35,879 nt of DNA, from contig CADBTR010000011.1 of assembly GCA_902797675.1 (NCBI GenBank), forward strand, positions 1 to 35,879, given 5' to 3'. Every line of letters starts with the position of its first letter. The first letter of the stretch is position 1. The notes under the pieces were generated by a model. The model saw nothing but the letters and a program-made list of their open reading frames with translations. It was not told the DNA's origin and ran no database searches. The translations under genes and the position numbers were made by a program. This DNA is from an uncultured Lachnospiraceae bacterium. Its GTDB lineage: Bacteria; Bacillota; Clostridia; Lachnospirales; Lachnospiraceae. Below, in pieces: positions 7,963-16,943 of the stretch.

Positions 7963-9774
7963 ATGAAGCGGAAAGGAATTAAAGTAAAGGTGACGGCAGC
8001 AATGCTTTGTCTGATGGCATCCATGACATTGTTCGGCTGCGGAAAAACCACAAGCGAAACGAGTACAGCAAAATCCACATCAGCCTCTCAGACAGAAGAA
8101 ACGGAATCGGCAGAAGAGACGACCGCTTCTTCCGATACAGATGAAGAAAATGAGGACAACGACGGTGGAGATTCCGGCGATGCGGTCAATACGGCGGGAA
8201 CGGCAACGGTTTCCGATTTTGTGACGGTCAACGCGTCTGACACAGAGTACAGCACATCGGGAGCCACAACGATCACACTGACAGATCAGACTGTAACCGT
8301 AACCGGAGACGGATGTACGGTAAACGGATCCACGGTGATGATCTCGAAAGGCGGGACATATCTCATCAGCGGAAATTTAAGCGACGGTCAGATTGTTGTA
8401 GATGCAGACGGTGAAGAGGATGTGAACCTGATCTTAAACGGCGTTACAATCAATTGCTCCTACAGCTCGGCGATCTATATCGCAAATTGCGACAAAGCAA
8501 TTGTGACTTTGGCAGATGGTACGGTAAATACATTGACGGACGGAAAGTCTTACACATACGCGGATGCGGAGAAGGAAGAACCGAATGCCTGCCTGTATTG
8601 CGACGATGATCTGACGATCAACGGAAACGGCACATTGGTGGTAAACGGTAATTTTAACAACGGTATCCAGAGTAAGGATGATTTAAAGATCACCGGAGGA
8701 ACGATCACGGTCACGGCAGTCAATCATGGAATCAAGGGAAAAGATTCCGTAACGGTCTCTGACGGAACGATCACCGTGAATGCGGGAAGTGACGGAATAC
8801 AGGCGTCGAATACCACCGATGAGGGTCAGGGCTATATCCATATCACAGGGGGAAATATAAATATTACGGCAGGAGATGACGGAATACAGGCTTCCAACAG
8901 TATCGTTGCGGAAGCGGGAGTCATTGCAATCAATGCTTCATCGTCAGACTCCGATTCCAGCGTTCGCGGAATCAATGGCGGAACAGATGTGATCATCGCC
9001 GGCGGTACTGTTGATATTGTTACCGGCGACAAAACTTCTTCTGATGATGGTATCCACAGTCAGGGAAATATTACGATCAGCGGAGGAACTGTAAATGTAT
9101 CCTGTGGAGATGACGGTATTCATGCCGATGCGGATGTTACGATTTCCGGAGGAACTGTCAATGTAGAAAAATCAGCGGAAGCTGTTGAAGGCAACCGGAT
9201 CTATATTTCCGGAGGTACCACCGTTGTAAATGCTTCCGATGACGGAATCAACGGAACAAGCGGCGCCTGCACTCCGCTGGTATCGGTATCCGGAGGTTAT
9301 ACAGAGGTTCATGTGGGAGCAGGAGATACGGACGGAATCGACGTGAATGGCTCCTATGAACAGACAGGAGGATTCGTTCTTGTAACGTCATCGGCAAGCG
9401 GCGGTATGGCTGGAACCATGGATGTGGACGGAGGCGTTACGGTGTCCGGAGGAACACTGGTTGCGCTGGGGGGTGTGGCAAGTACGCCATCTTCGTCAAG
9501 CTGCAATACCGTAATCATGAGCGGAACTTCACTGGCGGCAGGCGCATATACCATATCGGGAACGGACATCAGTTTTAACGCGGACGGAAGTTACAGCAGC
9601 GGATTTATCTGCTCGGATGCGATCACTTTAAACGGCAGTTATACTTTAAACAGCGGATCTTCGCAGGTTTACAGCTGGACACAGAGTTCACAGACAATGG
9701 GCAACGCAGGAAATGCCATGGGCGGAATGAGCGCTGGTTCCGGCATGGGAGGAGGTGCTATGGGACGAAGATAA
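7963..9774 (+). CDS. Secreted beta-helix lipoprotein, Cthe_2159-like carbohydrate-binding domain
   Basis: A 603-residue lipoprotein. The signal peptide (1-25) has a basic N-end, a hydrophobic core and the lipobox LFGC with Cys26. A Ser/Thr/Glu-rich linker (about 28-90) follows. Then comes a long parallel beta-helix with ladder repeats of the type DDGI-H/Q-A/S...TISGGTVNV, seen about ten times. The tail is Gly/Met-rich (GNAMGGMSAGSGMGGG). This pattern matches the DUF4353 / Cthe_2159 family, whose founder in Clostridium thermocellum binds acidic sugars and cellulose and has a pectate-lyase-like fold. The start at 7963 is preferred over the ATG at 7954, which overlaps the AAAGGG ribosome binding site. 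Next to a GH88 hydrolase it probably captures pectin-like or other uronic-acid polymers at the cell surface. No catalytic activity can be claimed. Confidence 0.8.
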   Translation: MKRKGIKVKVTAAMLCLMASMTLFGCGKTTSETSTAKSTSASQTEETESAEETTASSDTDEENEDNDGGDSGDAVNTAGTATVSDFVTVNASDTEYSTSGATTITLTDQTVTVTGDGCTVNGSTVMISKGGTYLISGNLSDGQIVVDADGEEDVNLILNGVTINCSYSSAIYIANCDKAIVTLADGTVNTLTDGKSYTYADAEKEEPNACLYCDDDLTINGNGTLVVNGNFNNGIQSKDDLKITGGTITVTAVNHGIKGKDSVTVSDGTITVNAGSDGIQASNTTDEGQGYIHITGGNINITAGDDGIQASNSIVAEAGVIAINASSSDSDSSVRGINGGTDVIIAGGTVDIVTGDKTSSDDGIHSQGNITISGGTVNVSCGDDGIHADADVTISGGTVNVEKSAEAVEGNRIYISGGTTVVNASDDGINGTSGACTPLVSVSGGYTEVHVGAGDTDGIDVNGSYEQTGGFVLVTSSASGGMAGTMDVDGGVTVSGGTLVALGGVASTPSSSSCNTVIMSGTSLAAGAYTISGTDISFNADGSYSSGFICSDAITLNGSYTLNSGSSQVYSWTQSSQTMGNAGNAMGGMSAGSGMGGGAMGRR

Positions 9775-9788
9775 GAAAAAGAAAATGA

Positions 9789-9817
9789 TTGACTATCTTG
9801 CAGATTTATGGTAGATT
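9789..9817 (+). promoter_or_regulatory. Candidate promoter of the chemoreceptor gene
   Basis: TTGACT (9789-9794), a 17-base spacer and TAGATT (9812-9817) preceded by TGG, which makes an extended -10. It is 90 bases upstream of the receptor start. The distance leaves room for the hairpin at 9862-9889 in the leader. Confidence 0.55.
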
Positions 9818-9861
9818 ATAGATATCCAAATGATCGGAAAAATGAATAAAATTTTATCGTG

Positions 9862-9889
9862 CAAAACAGGCAGGAGAGTGCCTGTTTTG
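9862..9889 (+). terminator. Strong leader hairpin before the chemoreceptor (terminator or regulatory stem)
   Basis: A perfect 11-bp stem, CAAAACAGGCA (9862-9872) with TGCCTGTTTTG (9879-9889), and loop GGAGAG. It could terminate the lipoprotein transcript, but it has no T-tract beyond its own TTTT and lies between the candidate promoter and the ribosome binding site TAGGAGGG. It may instead act in the leader. The GGA in the loop resembles a CsrA target, although a full ANGGA is not present. Confidence 0.5.
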
Positions 9890-9906
9890 TGCAGTAGGAG
9901 GGTTTT

Positions 9907-11388
9907 ATGGATTTAGAACAGATGCAGAACATGAGAAAGAACAAAGTTGCATTGATCAGTACGGTTGTGGTTGTAATCTACCTGTTGTCCGTCTTTATTA
10001 TCGGACTGATCCGGGAAGGGGCAAAGCCCCAGTATATTCTGCCGGCGATATTGCTTGTTATCGCTACCGGAGTTTGTATCTCTTTTTATATGCGGAATAA
10101 ATCCGATATGGTTGTATTTTGCAGGATGGTGTTGCTTACGCTGGCGTTTGGTTATATTGCAGCGATTCTTGCCATCAAAGAAGTGTATGTGGTGGTTTTT
10201 ACGATCTATCCTATCATGGTGATCGTTTTTATGTATTTGAATACCCGATATCTGATCGCGGGAACAATCCTTGGCTGGATCATGAATTCACTCTGTTTTG
10301 TCCGCTGTATTACGATGTATGAAGGAGAGTGGAAGACAGCGCTGATGCAGATGATTGGCATGAATACGAATACTACTTTGATTTTTTGTTGTATATTGAT
10401 TGCGGTCACGCGCGTGATCAATAATACGAATCGTGAGAATCTGGAGGTTGCCAACAGAGAGGCGCAGGCAAGCAAAGAACTGGCGGATAAGACATTAAAT
10501 ATCGCATCGGAGTTACAGCAGGCGTTTAATGAGGCGAAAGATGTTTATGAGGAACTGACGGATAAAGTGCAGGAAAATCATCACGCAGTTTCCAATATTG
10601 TCGGGGCATCGGAGGCGACTGCTTCTGAGATCGAACGTCAGGGTCATATGACCGGAAATATTCAGGATACCATTGAGAAGGTAAAGAACGAAGTACAGGA
10701 GATGGAGACGGAATCCAAGGATACCATGAAGTATGTATCTGAGGGCGTATCCTCCATCGATAAATTGCAGGAACAAGCAGTGAGGGTTCATGAGGCAAGC
10801 CAGAGTACCAAAGCAAGCAATGCAAGGCTTGCGGACCGGATCGGTGAGGTGGAGCATATTATTGACAGTATCAATAATATTTCCTCTCAGACGAATCTTT
10901 TGGCGTTGAATGCATCCATCGAGGCGGCAAGAGCCGGAGAGGCCGGAAAAGGCTTTGCGGTGGTTGCGGATGAGATCCGGAAGCTTTCGGAGGAAACACA
11001 GGATTCAACCAATCAGATTGCGGACATCATTTCACAGCTGATCTCGGATGCGACAGATGCCACAAAGAGTCTGGATCAGTCAACGGAAGTGATCAATGAG
11101 CAGGGAGATATGATTCAGGAGATCGGCAGAAAATTCGGCAATATCCGGGAAATCATTACGAAGTTGAACGATCAGGTGGATCATGTTTACAGCGGAATCG
11201 GAACTATTGTGGATGCGAATACGACGATTGTTGATTCCGCGCAGCAATTGACCGCATCCAGTCAGGAAGTGGCTGCCAACGCGCAGCAAAGCCTGCAGGG
11301 AAGCGATAATACGCTGGAGGCATTGAGGGAGATGGATGAATTATTGCAGAAGATGTATAAATTAGCGGATTCTTTTACAGAGGCATAA
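9907..11388 (+). CDS. Methyl-accepting chemotaxis protein with six-helix membrane domain
   Basis: A 493-residue chemoreceptor. Six hydrophobic segments fill residues 14-170 (about 14-34, 43-61, 68-88, 92-110, 114-132, 150-168) with very short loops, so there is no periplasmic ligand domain. A long cytoplasmic coiled coil (about 175-490) follows. The signalling tip, [34 protein letters not shown] with its conserved Glu and Gly residues, is at about 327-360. No HAMP domain and no C-terminal CheR pentapeptide are visible. It should pass its signal to CheA/CheW, which are not in the window. Sensing must occur within the membrane, for example of membrane state, lipophilic compounds or another membrane partner. 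AGGAGGG precedes the ATG, and a terminator-like hairpin follows. Confidence 0.92.
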   Translation: MDLEQMQNMRKNKVALISTVVVVIYLLSVFIIGLIREGAKPQYILPAILLVIATGVCISFYMRNKSDMVVFCRMVLLTLAFGYIAAILAIKEVYVVVFTIYPIMVIVFMYLNTRYLIAGTILGWIMNSLCFVRCITMYEGEWKTALMQMIGMNTNTTLIFCCILIAVTRVINNTNRENLEVANREAQASKELADKTLNIASELQQAFNEAKDVYEELTDKVQENHHAVSNIVGASEATASEIERQGHMTGNIQDTIEKVKNEVQEMETESKDTMKYVSEGVSSIDKLQEQAVRVHEASQSTKASNARLADRIGEVEHIIDSINNISSQTNLLALNASIEAARAGEAGKGFAVVADEIRKLSEETQDSTNQIADIISQLISDATDATKSLDQSTEVINEQGDMIQEIGRKFGNIREIITKLNDQVDHVYSGIGTIVDANTTIVDSAQQLTASSQEVAANAQQSLQGSDNTLEALREMDELLQKMYKLADSFTEA

Positions 11389-11399
11389 TATGAAGGGGA

Positions 11400-11430
11400 T
11401 GTCAGGGAAGCGAGAGCTTTCCTGACATTT
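11400..11430 (+). terminator. Terminator-like hairpin after the chemoreceptor
   Basis: A 12-bp stem (11400-11411 with 11416-11427, one G-U pair) carries a GAGA tetraloop of the stable GNRA type and is followed by TTTC. The next gene begins only 27 bases later and no separate promoter is obvious. Partial read-through from the receptor gene into the kinase cluster is likely. Confidence 0.7.
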
Positions 11431-11456
11431 CTGCCGAAAAACGGGAGCAGTTCATT

Positions 11457-13361
11457 ATGATTGAGTTTCTATACCGACATCCGGAGGGCTATATCGAAGC
11501 AAGTTCGCTTCTTTTTGATGTGTTACTGATTATTTTTACAGCGCTTCAGACGAGAAACGGGCAGGTAAAGATTTTCCGGAGACTTCTTTATTTATCTACT
11601 GTTCTTACTTTGTGTGAGGTGATCTCTACATCATGGATGAAAGACCTGCCTGCAACAAAGTTTTCTTTCTATGCGATCAATCTTGCGAATACGATGGTTT
11701 ATTTGTGCACCTGCCTGATCGGATACTGGCTGGCAAATTATTTTGCGGAGACTTTTCGGGTGCGGTGGCCTTTTTTTATTGAATATCTGAGAAATACGCT
11801 GTTGTTTTTTTACATGCTGGTTCTGCTGTTAAATATTCAGACCGGTTGTATTTCCCTTTATCGTTACGATACGGGGGAATATGTTCACGGCAGAATGTTT
11901 TTCCCGGTAGGAAATGGGATTCCTTTATTCTTCTTTGCCTGTGCGCTGATTGTTTTTTTTAAGACATTTCCGCAGATGAAAGGGAAAATGCGACTGTCCA
12001 TGTGCTGCGTGATGGGACTTACCGTGGCGGGGGCGATTGTACAGCCTTTGTTTAACGATAAGGTTTCCATTACCGGATTATTTGCTTCGCTTGCCATAGC
12101 ACTTCTCTACTTCTCCATTGAGACAAGAGATTATAACGAATTGCATGTTGCAACGGAAAAGTTGAAAAAAGCCAGAGAAAACGCACTGACCGCAAATGAG
12201 GCAAAAAGTACCTTTCTGGAGAATATGTCCCATGAAGTAAGGACTCCGCTGAATGCGATTCTCGGGTTGAATGAACTTGTCATAAAGGAAAGCAGGGATG
12301 AGAAAACAAGAGAATACGCAAAGGATATGCTTACGGCGGGACAGACATTGCTTTCGGTCATCAGTGACGTGCTGGATGTGTCACTGGTGGAATCGGGGAA
12401 GTTAGAGATTGAAGACCGGAAGTATCATTTTTCCAATGCATTGCGCGCCTGCAAGGTCATTATCGGCGCCAGAGCGGAAAAGAAAAATCTGGATTTCCGG
12501 GTAAATGTGGACGAAACGCTGCCGGATGTATTATCCGGTGACGAGGGCAGGATCCGGCAGGTCATGATAAATCTTCTTAATAACGCTGTGAAATATACGG
12601 AACACGGAAGAGTGGAGCTTGAAGTACAGGGGGATACGCAAGGCGACATGCTCCACCTTACAATCGCAGTGTCCGATACCGGAATCGGGATCAAAGAGGA
12701 GGATCGCCAGAAACTGTTTCAGAGTTATGAGCGTTTTGACCGCGCGAAAAACAGAAAGGTGGAGGGTACCGGTCTTGGATTGTCTATTGTGCACCAGATT
12801 ATAGAAAAGATGGGCGGAACGATTGACGTAAAAAGCGCTTACGGGGTAGGCAGTACTTTTACCGTGCGGATTGCGCAAAGAGTCTTGGATTCCGTTACCA
12901 TTGAGGAATACCGGCAGCAAAAGACCGGATATCAAAAACCGCCGTATATCATAAGAATCCCGTCGGCAAAGCTGTTGATCGTTGACGATAATGAGATGAA
13001 TCTGAAGGTGGCAAAGGGGTTGTTGAGAAATTCCGGCGCGGAGATTTTTCTGGCGAATGGCGGCGAAGAAGCGCTTCGGATTCTTGAGACAGAAAAGTTT
13101 GATTTGGTATTCATGGATTCTTTTATGCCGGTGGTGGATGGAACCGAAGTGCTTCATATCGTGCGGGAGGATCGGAATCACTTGAATTATCATACGCCGA
13201 TGGCGGTTGTGACTGCAGACGCCTTAAGTGATTCCAGGGAGAAATATATGAAAGTCGGATTTGACGGATATATCAGCAAACCGATGCGGGCGGAAAAACT
13301 ATATAAAATGATAGAAAAACTGATGTCGGAAGATAAATTGATAAAAGAAGAACTCCTATGA
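11457..13361 (+). CDS. Hybrid histidine kinase 1 (7TM-like sensor, HisKA, HATPase, REC)
   Basis: A 634-residue hybrid sensor kinase. About seven hydrophobic segments lie in residues 15-220. A coiled-coil linker follows, then HisKA with phospho-His259 in NMSHEVRTPLNAI. The HATPase domain is complete: N-box NLLNNAVKYT near 372-381, DTGIGI at 407-412, GTGLGLSIV near 437-445. The receiver (505-622) has Asp510/Asp511, phospho-Asp554 in FMDSFMP, and Lys608 in SKP. It should autophosphorylate on His259 and pass phosphate to Asp554 and on to an HPt protein. The neighbouring gene is a tandem duplicate with the same layout. The ligand is unknown. It is the first gene of a tightly packed cluster that leads to the HD-GYP output. 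Confidence 0.93.
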   Translation: MIEFLYRHPEGYIEASSLLFDVLLIIFTALQTRNGQVKIFRRLLYLSTVLTLCEVISTSWMKDLPATKFSFYAINLANTMVYLCTCLIGYWLANYFAETFRVRWPFFIEYLRNTLLFFYMLVLLLNIQTGCISLYRYDTGEYVHGRMFFPVGNGIPLFFFACALIVFFKTFPQMKGKMRLSMCCVMGLTVAGAIVQPLFNDKVSITGLFASLAIALLYFSIETRDYNELHVATEKLKKARENALTANEAKSTFLENMSHEVRTPLNAILGLNELVIKESRDEKTREYAKDMLTAGQTLLSVISDVLDVSLVESGKLEIEDRKYHFSNALRACKVIIGARAEKKNLDFRVNVDETLPDVLSGDEGRIRQVMINLLNNAVKYTEHGRVELEVQGDTQGDMLHLTIAVSDTGIGIKEEDRQKLFQSYERFDRAKNRKVEGTGLGLSIVHQIIEKMGGTIDVKSAYGVGSTFTVRIAQRVLDSVTIEEYRQQKTGYQKPPYIIRIPSAKLLIVDDNEMNLKVAKGLLRNSGAEIFLANGGEEALRILETEKFDLVFMDSFMPVVDGTEVLHIVREDRNHLNYHTPMAVVTADALSDSREKYMKVGFDGYISKPMRAEKLYKMIEKLMSEDKLIKEELL

Positions 13362-13410
13362 GAGGGAGCACGACCGGCAGGGCAGAAAAAATGGGAAAGG
13401 AGGCGGTTGT

Positions 13411-15273
13411 ATGCAGTATCTTTTTGATTATCCGAAGATTATGATGGAGTGGCTTGCGATTTTATATAATATTATATTGCTTTTGTTCGCGGCGAATCAG
13501 AAGAGTCAGAATGCAAAGAGCGGGAAAATTTTTGTTCTGATGGGCTGCACATTGACCTGTCTGACCTTATGTGAGGTGTATGCCCCATGGTTTTATGCAT
13601 TGCCTGCCGGTTATCATCTTCTTAAAATGATCGTGGATTCTTTGCAATTTTATTTTTCGCTGTCCAGTGAAGTTTTGTTTGCGAAATATGTGGAGAGTAT
13701 GTTTTCTTATCGACCGAAACAATGGGTGGTCAGATTAAACAGCGTGATCCTGATTTTTGCCATTTTAGTGATCGCAGGCAATCCATGGACCGGTCTTGTG
13801 GATATGTATAATGAGACAACAAGATCATTTGACAACGGAAGTCTTTATATTGCGGCAGGCTATCTTCCCAGCGGATATTTCAGTCTGTATACGCTGATGC
13901 TGTATTTTAAGCATTGGAAAGTGATGGATATCTGGGAGCGGTTTGCTCTGGGAGTCTCTTTGTTTCTGATCATTTGCGGAGCTGTTTTCCAGCCGCTGAT
14001 GCATGGACGTTTGAAGATTATCGGATTATTTGCAACTGCCTCTTATTTTGTGCTGTTTTTAGCGTTGGAATCCAGAAATTATCAGGAACTCAGCAAGACA
14101 AGGGAAAAGATGGAGGAAGCCCGGGCGGAGGCTCAGGCGGCAGAGAAGGCGAAGAATATCTTTTTGGCAAATATGTCACATGAACTCAGGACGCCGATGA
14201 ATGCAATTCTGGGAATGAATGATTTGGTCTTGCAGGAAAACAAAGAATCTGCTATTCTTACTTATGCAAGGGATATCAAAAGCGCCGGAGAAGGTCTTCT
14301 GACCATCATCAATGATGTGCTTGATATCTCAAGAATTGAAGCTGGTAAGATGGAACTGTATATCGTCGGTTATTCCAGAGACCGTCTGGTGGAGGACATG
14401 AGAAATTTGATGGCGGAGCGCGCCAGGGATTCCGGGCTGCAATGCACGGTGTCCGTGGGACGGGAAGTGCCGGAAATCCTCTATGGAGACGAACAGAGAG
14501 TGAGGGAGATACTTACAAGATTGCTGGATAATGCTTTTAAATTTACGGAAGAGGGCAGGGTGCAGCTTTCCATTTTGATCGCAAATAAAGAATTGATTTT
14601 TAAGGTGGAGGATTCCGGGAGGGGAATCCCGAAAGAGGATATGCCGGACATTTTTGAAAGTTTTAAACGGGCAGATATCGGAAATAACCGGAGCATTGAG
14701 GGAGCCGGACTGGGGCTTACCATCGTAAAAAGCATTACCGCGCTGATGGACGGGCAGGTGGAAGTGTCCTCCGAACAGGGAAAAGGTACCTGTTTTACCG
14801 TAAGACTTCCGCTTTTGGAGGAAAAGGATCAGAACGGATTAAATCGGGCGATCCCGGAGGGTACGGATAGGAAGGATCTTCCGGATTTGTCGGGAAAGCG
14901 TATCTTCATCGTGGATGATAACCGCATGAATCTGAAGGTTGCGGAAAAATTACTGGCGAAGACCGGGGGCTTGATTTTTACTGAGGAGAGCAGCATCAAA
15001 GCGGTGCAATATATGATGATGGAGCGGTATGATATGATATTCTTAGATCATATGATGCCGGAATTAAACGGTCTCGAAGTATTTCATAAGATCCGGAACG
15101 GAAACGGTCCGAATTGCAAGACCGGAATTATCATCATGACGGCGAATGACTCCCCGGAAGATGAGAGAAAATATCTGGAAATGGGCTTTGACGGTTATGT
15201 GGCAAAACCGGTAAAACCGGAGAAACTTGCGAGAGCGTTATGGGGACTGGAAACGGTACAACACAAAGGATAA
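13411..15273 (+). CDS. Hybrid histidine kinase 2, tandem paralogue of kinase 1
   Basis: A 620-residue hybrid kinase with the same architecture as its upstream neighbour. It has multiple membrane helices (about 12-222), HisKA with His257 in NMSHELRTPMNAI, HATPase motifs RLLDNAFKFT (370-379), DSGRGI (401-406) and GAGLGLTIV (431-439), and a receiver with Asp502/Asp503, phospho-Asp546 in FLDHMMP, and Lys599. The two sensors share recognisable blocks near the last helix (GA[IV][VF]QPL, then GLFA, then E[ST]R[DN]Y.EL), so this is a gene duplication with sensor divergence. GGAAAGGAGG precedes the ATG. A broken HPt gene follows directly and may once have been its partner. Confidence 0.93.
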   Translation: MQYLFDYPKIMMEWLAILYNIILLLFAANQKSQNAKSGKIFVLMGCTLTCLTLCEVYAPWFYALPAGYHLLKMIVDSLQFYFSLSSEVLFAKYVESMFSYRPKQWVVRLNSVILIFAILVIAGNPWTGLVDMYNETTRSFDNGSLYIAAGYLPSGYFSLYTLMLYFKHWKVMDIWERFALGVSLFLIICGAVFQPLMHGRLKIIGLFATASYFVLFLALESRNYQELSKTREKMEEARAEAQAAEKAKNIFLANMSHELRTPMNAILGMNDLVLQENKESAILTYARDIKSAGEGLLTIINDVLDISRIEAGKMELYIVGYSRDRLVEDMRNLMAERARDSGLQCTVSVGREVPEILYGDEQRVREILTRLLDNAFKFTEEGRVQLSILIANKELIFKVEDSGRGIPKEDMPDIFESFKRADIGNNRSIEGAGLGLTIVKSITALMDGQVEVSSEQGKGTCFTVRLPLLEEKDQNGLNRAIPEGTDRKDLPDLSGKRIFIVDDNRMNLKVAEKLLAKTGGLIFTEESSIKAVQYMMMERYDMIFLDHMMPELNGLEVFHKIRNGNGPNCKTGIIIMTANDSPEDERKYLEMGFDGYVAKPVKPEKLARALWGLETVQHKG

Positions 15274-15289
15274 GGAAGGATTTGACGAG

Positions 15290-15524
15290 ATGATGCTTCG
15301 GGAGGCGAAAGACGAGAGAATATTGGAATATGCTTCTAAGGTAAAGACAAGCGGGGAGATGTTACAGGCGTTTTTTTGATGGAAAATATGGAGAGAATCT
15401 GGAAGAACTTTTTGAAGGGGAAGATTGGGAGAATTACCGGATCAGGGTGCATGCATTGAAGTCCACGTCATTGAATGACAAGGTGGTAAAGCAGATTGCT
15501 GCATATATGGAACAGGCAGGTTGA
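15290..15524 (+). pseudogene. Broken HPt (histidine phosphotransfer) gene remnant
   Basis: Two reading frames here each hold part of an HPt domain. From ATG 15290 one frame reads MMLREAKDER to SGEMLQAFF and stops at 15377. Removing one T from the seven-T run (15371-15377) continues it as DGKYGENLEELFEG, then EDWENYRIRVHALKSTSLN with the phosphotransfer His, then DKVVKQIAAYMEQAG and a stop at 15522. The same motif occurs intact at 23010-23080 (EGEDWENYRITVHALKSGSLN). Compared with that copy, about 38-40 residues are missing between SLN and DKV. A frameshift plus an internal deletion means it is very probably inactive. A real slippage product would still lack the second half of the helical bundle. 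Confidence 0.75.
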
Positions 15525-15540
15525 GATTGGAGGAAAAGCA

Positions 15541-16929
15541 ATGGTAAAGATTTTGGTGACAGACGATGATAAAATGAGTCTGATGATGGCAAAGCGTGTT
15601 TTGGAAAAGAAAGGGTATCAGGTATTGACGGCGGAGAATGGAAAAGACTGCGTGATCACGCTGCGCCGCGAGAAGGTGGATCTGCTGTTGCTTGATGTGG
15701 AGATGCCCGGAATGTCGGGGCTTGAGACACTGGCGCAGATCCGGAAAGACGCTGCCACGGCAGATGTAAAGACTGTATTTTTGACGTCCTATGCTTTTCA
15801 GGAGAATATCGTAGAGGCTTTGCGGCTTGGCGCGCTGGATTTTGTAAAAAAACCGTTTATGGCGGATCAGTTGTACGACCATGTGGAGAAGGCACTTCGG
15901 ATGGGGAGAAAATCAGTGCTTCTGGCAGTGGATGACGAGCCGATGAATCTGATAATGACAAAGAGGATCTTCGGGATCCGCTATCAGGTGGAAACGGCGC
16001 AGTCCGGGTATGATGCGTTAATTGCCGTAAAAAAAATAAAGCCGGACGTGATCCTGCTGGATCTGCATATGCCGGGAATGAACGGACTTGAGGTGTTTGA
16101 GAAGTTACATAAGCTGGAGGAATGTGAAAATATTCCGGTGGTATTTTTGACGGCGGATGAAGATAAAGATACGGAGGCAAAATTATTTAAAGAAGGAGCT
16201 TCTGATTTTATCAAGAAACCGATGATCCCTGAGATTGCCATTCAGCGTATCAACCGTATAGTGGAGAACCGCTATATGCAGGAATCGTTGAAGGATGAAG
16301 TATACCGGAAGACGGAGGCTTTGCAGATCAGCAATGGAAAGGTCAAAAATCTGGTAAATCAGATCATGTTTGCGCTTTCCGGTGCTATCGATGCAAAAGA
16401 TCCTTATACGAACGGTCATTCCAGCCGCGTGGCGAAGTACGCAAAAGAAATCGCGTCGCGTATGGGATATGATGGGCAGGAATTGGAAGATGTCTACGCG
16501 GCAGGACTTTTGCATGATGTGGGAAAAATCGGTGTGAGAGATGTGATCATCAATAAACTGGGAAGACTGACGGAGGAGGAATTTCGGGAAATTAAGAGTC
16601 ATACGGTGATCGGGGCGCGGATCCTTGAGCGGATTTCCGAACTGCCGTTACTTTCCATTGGCGCCCACTGGCATCACGAAAGATATGACGGAAAAGGATA
16701 TCCGGACGGCTTAAGCGGTACGTCGATCCCGGAGATTGCAAGAATCGTCTGCGTGGCGGATTGTTATGACGCAATGACCTCCAACAGAAGCTATCGTGAT
16801 GCCCTTCCCCAGAAAGTGGTGCGGGGCGAGATCGAGAAGGGATTGGGATCGCAATTTGATCCCCGTATCGGAAAAATCATGCTGGATATGATCGATGAAG
16901 ATCCGGAATATGCGATGAAAGAGAATTGA
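15541..16929 (+). CDS. Tandem-receiver HD-GYP c-di-GMP phosphodiesterase
   Basis: A 462-residue soluble response regulator. REC1 (1-120) has Asp8-Asp10 and phospho-Asp52 in LLDVEMPG; REC2 (124-242) has Asp131/Asp132 and phospho-Asp174 in LLDLHMPG. Both keep the Lys of KKP. The HD-GYP domain (about 275-455) has His293 in GHSSRVA, His325-Asp326 in LLHDVGKIG, His354, His378-His379 in HWHHERYDGKGYPDG with GYP at 386-388, and VADCYDAMTSNRSYR, so the metal and GYP motifs are complete. It should hydrolyse c-di-GMP, which usually favours motility. GGAGG (15529-15533) decides the start at 15541; reading further upstream would run into the broken HPt gene. It is the only obvious output protein of the cluster and so the likely end of the phosphorelay. 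Confidence 0.93.
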   Translation: MVKILVTDDDKMSLMMAKRVLEKKGYQVLTAENGKDCVITLRREKVDLLLLDVEMPGMSGLETLAQIRKDAATADVKTVFLTSYAFQENIVEALRLGALDFVKKPFMADQLYDHVEKALRMGRKSVLLAVDDEPMNLIMTKRIFGIRYQVETAQSGYDALIAVKKIKPDVILLDLHMPGMNGLEVFEKLHKLEECENIPVVFLTADEDKDTEAKLFKEGASDFIKKPMIPEIAIQRINRIVENRYMQESLKDEVYRKTEALQISNGKVKNLVNQIMFALSGAIDAKDPYTNGHSSRVAKYAKEIASRMGYDGQELEDVYAAGLLHDVGKIGVRDVIINKLGRLTEEEFREIKSHTVIGARILERISELPLLSIGAHWHHERYDGKGYPDGLSGTSIPEIARIVCVADCYDAMTSNRSYRDALPQKVVRGEIEKGLGSQFDPRIGKIMLDMIDEDPEYAMKEN

Positions 16930-16943
16930 GACGAGGTATTTTT

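Noticed and set aside
12531-13193. 220-residue minus-strand ORF inside hybrid kinase 1
   Set aside because: Antisense to conserved HATPase/REC coding sequence and rich in unlikely residues; a shadow frame.
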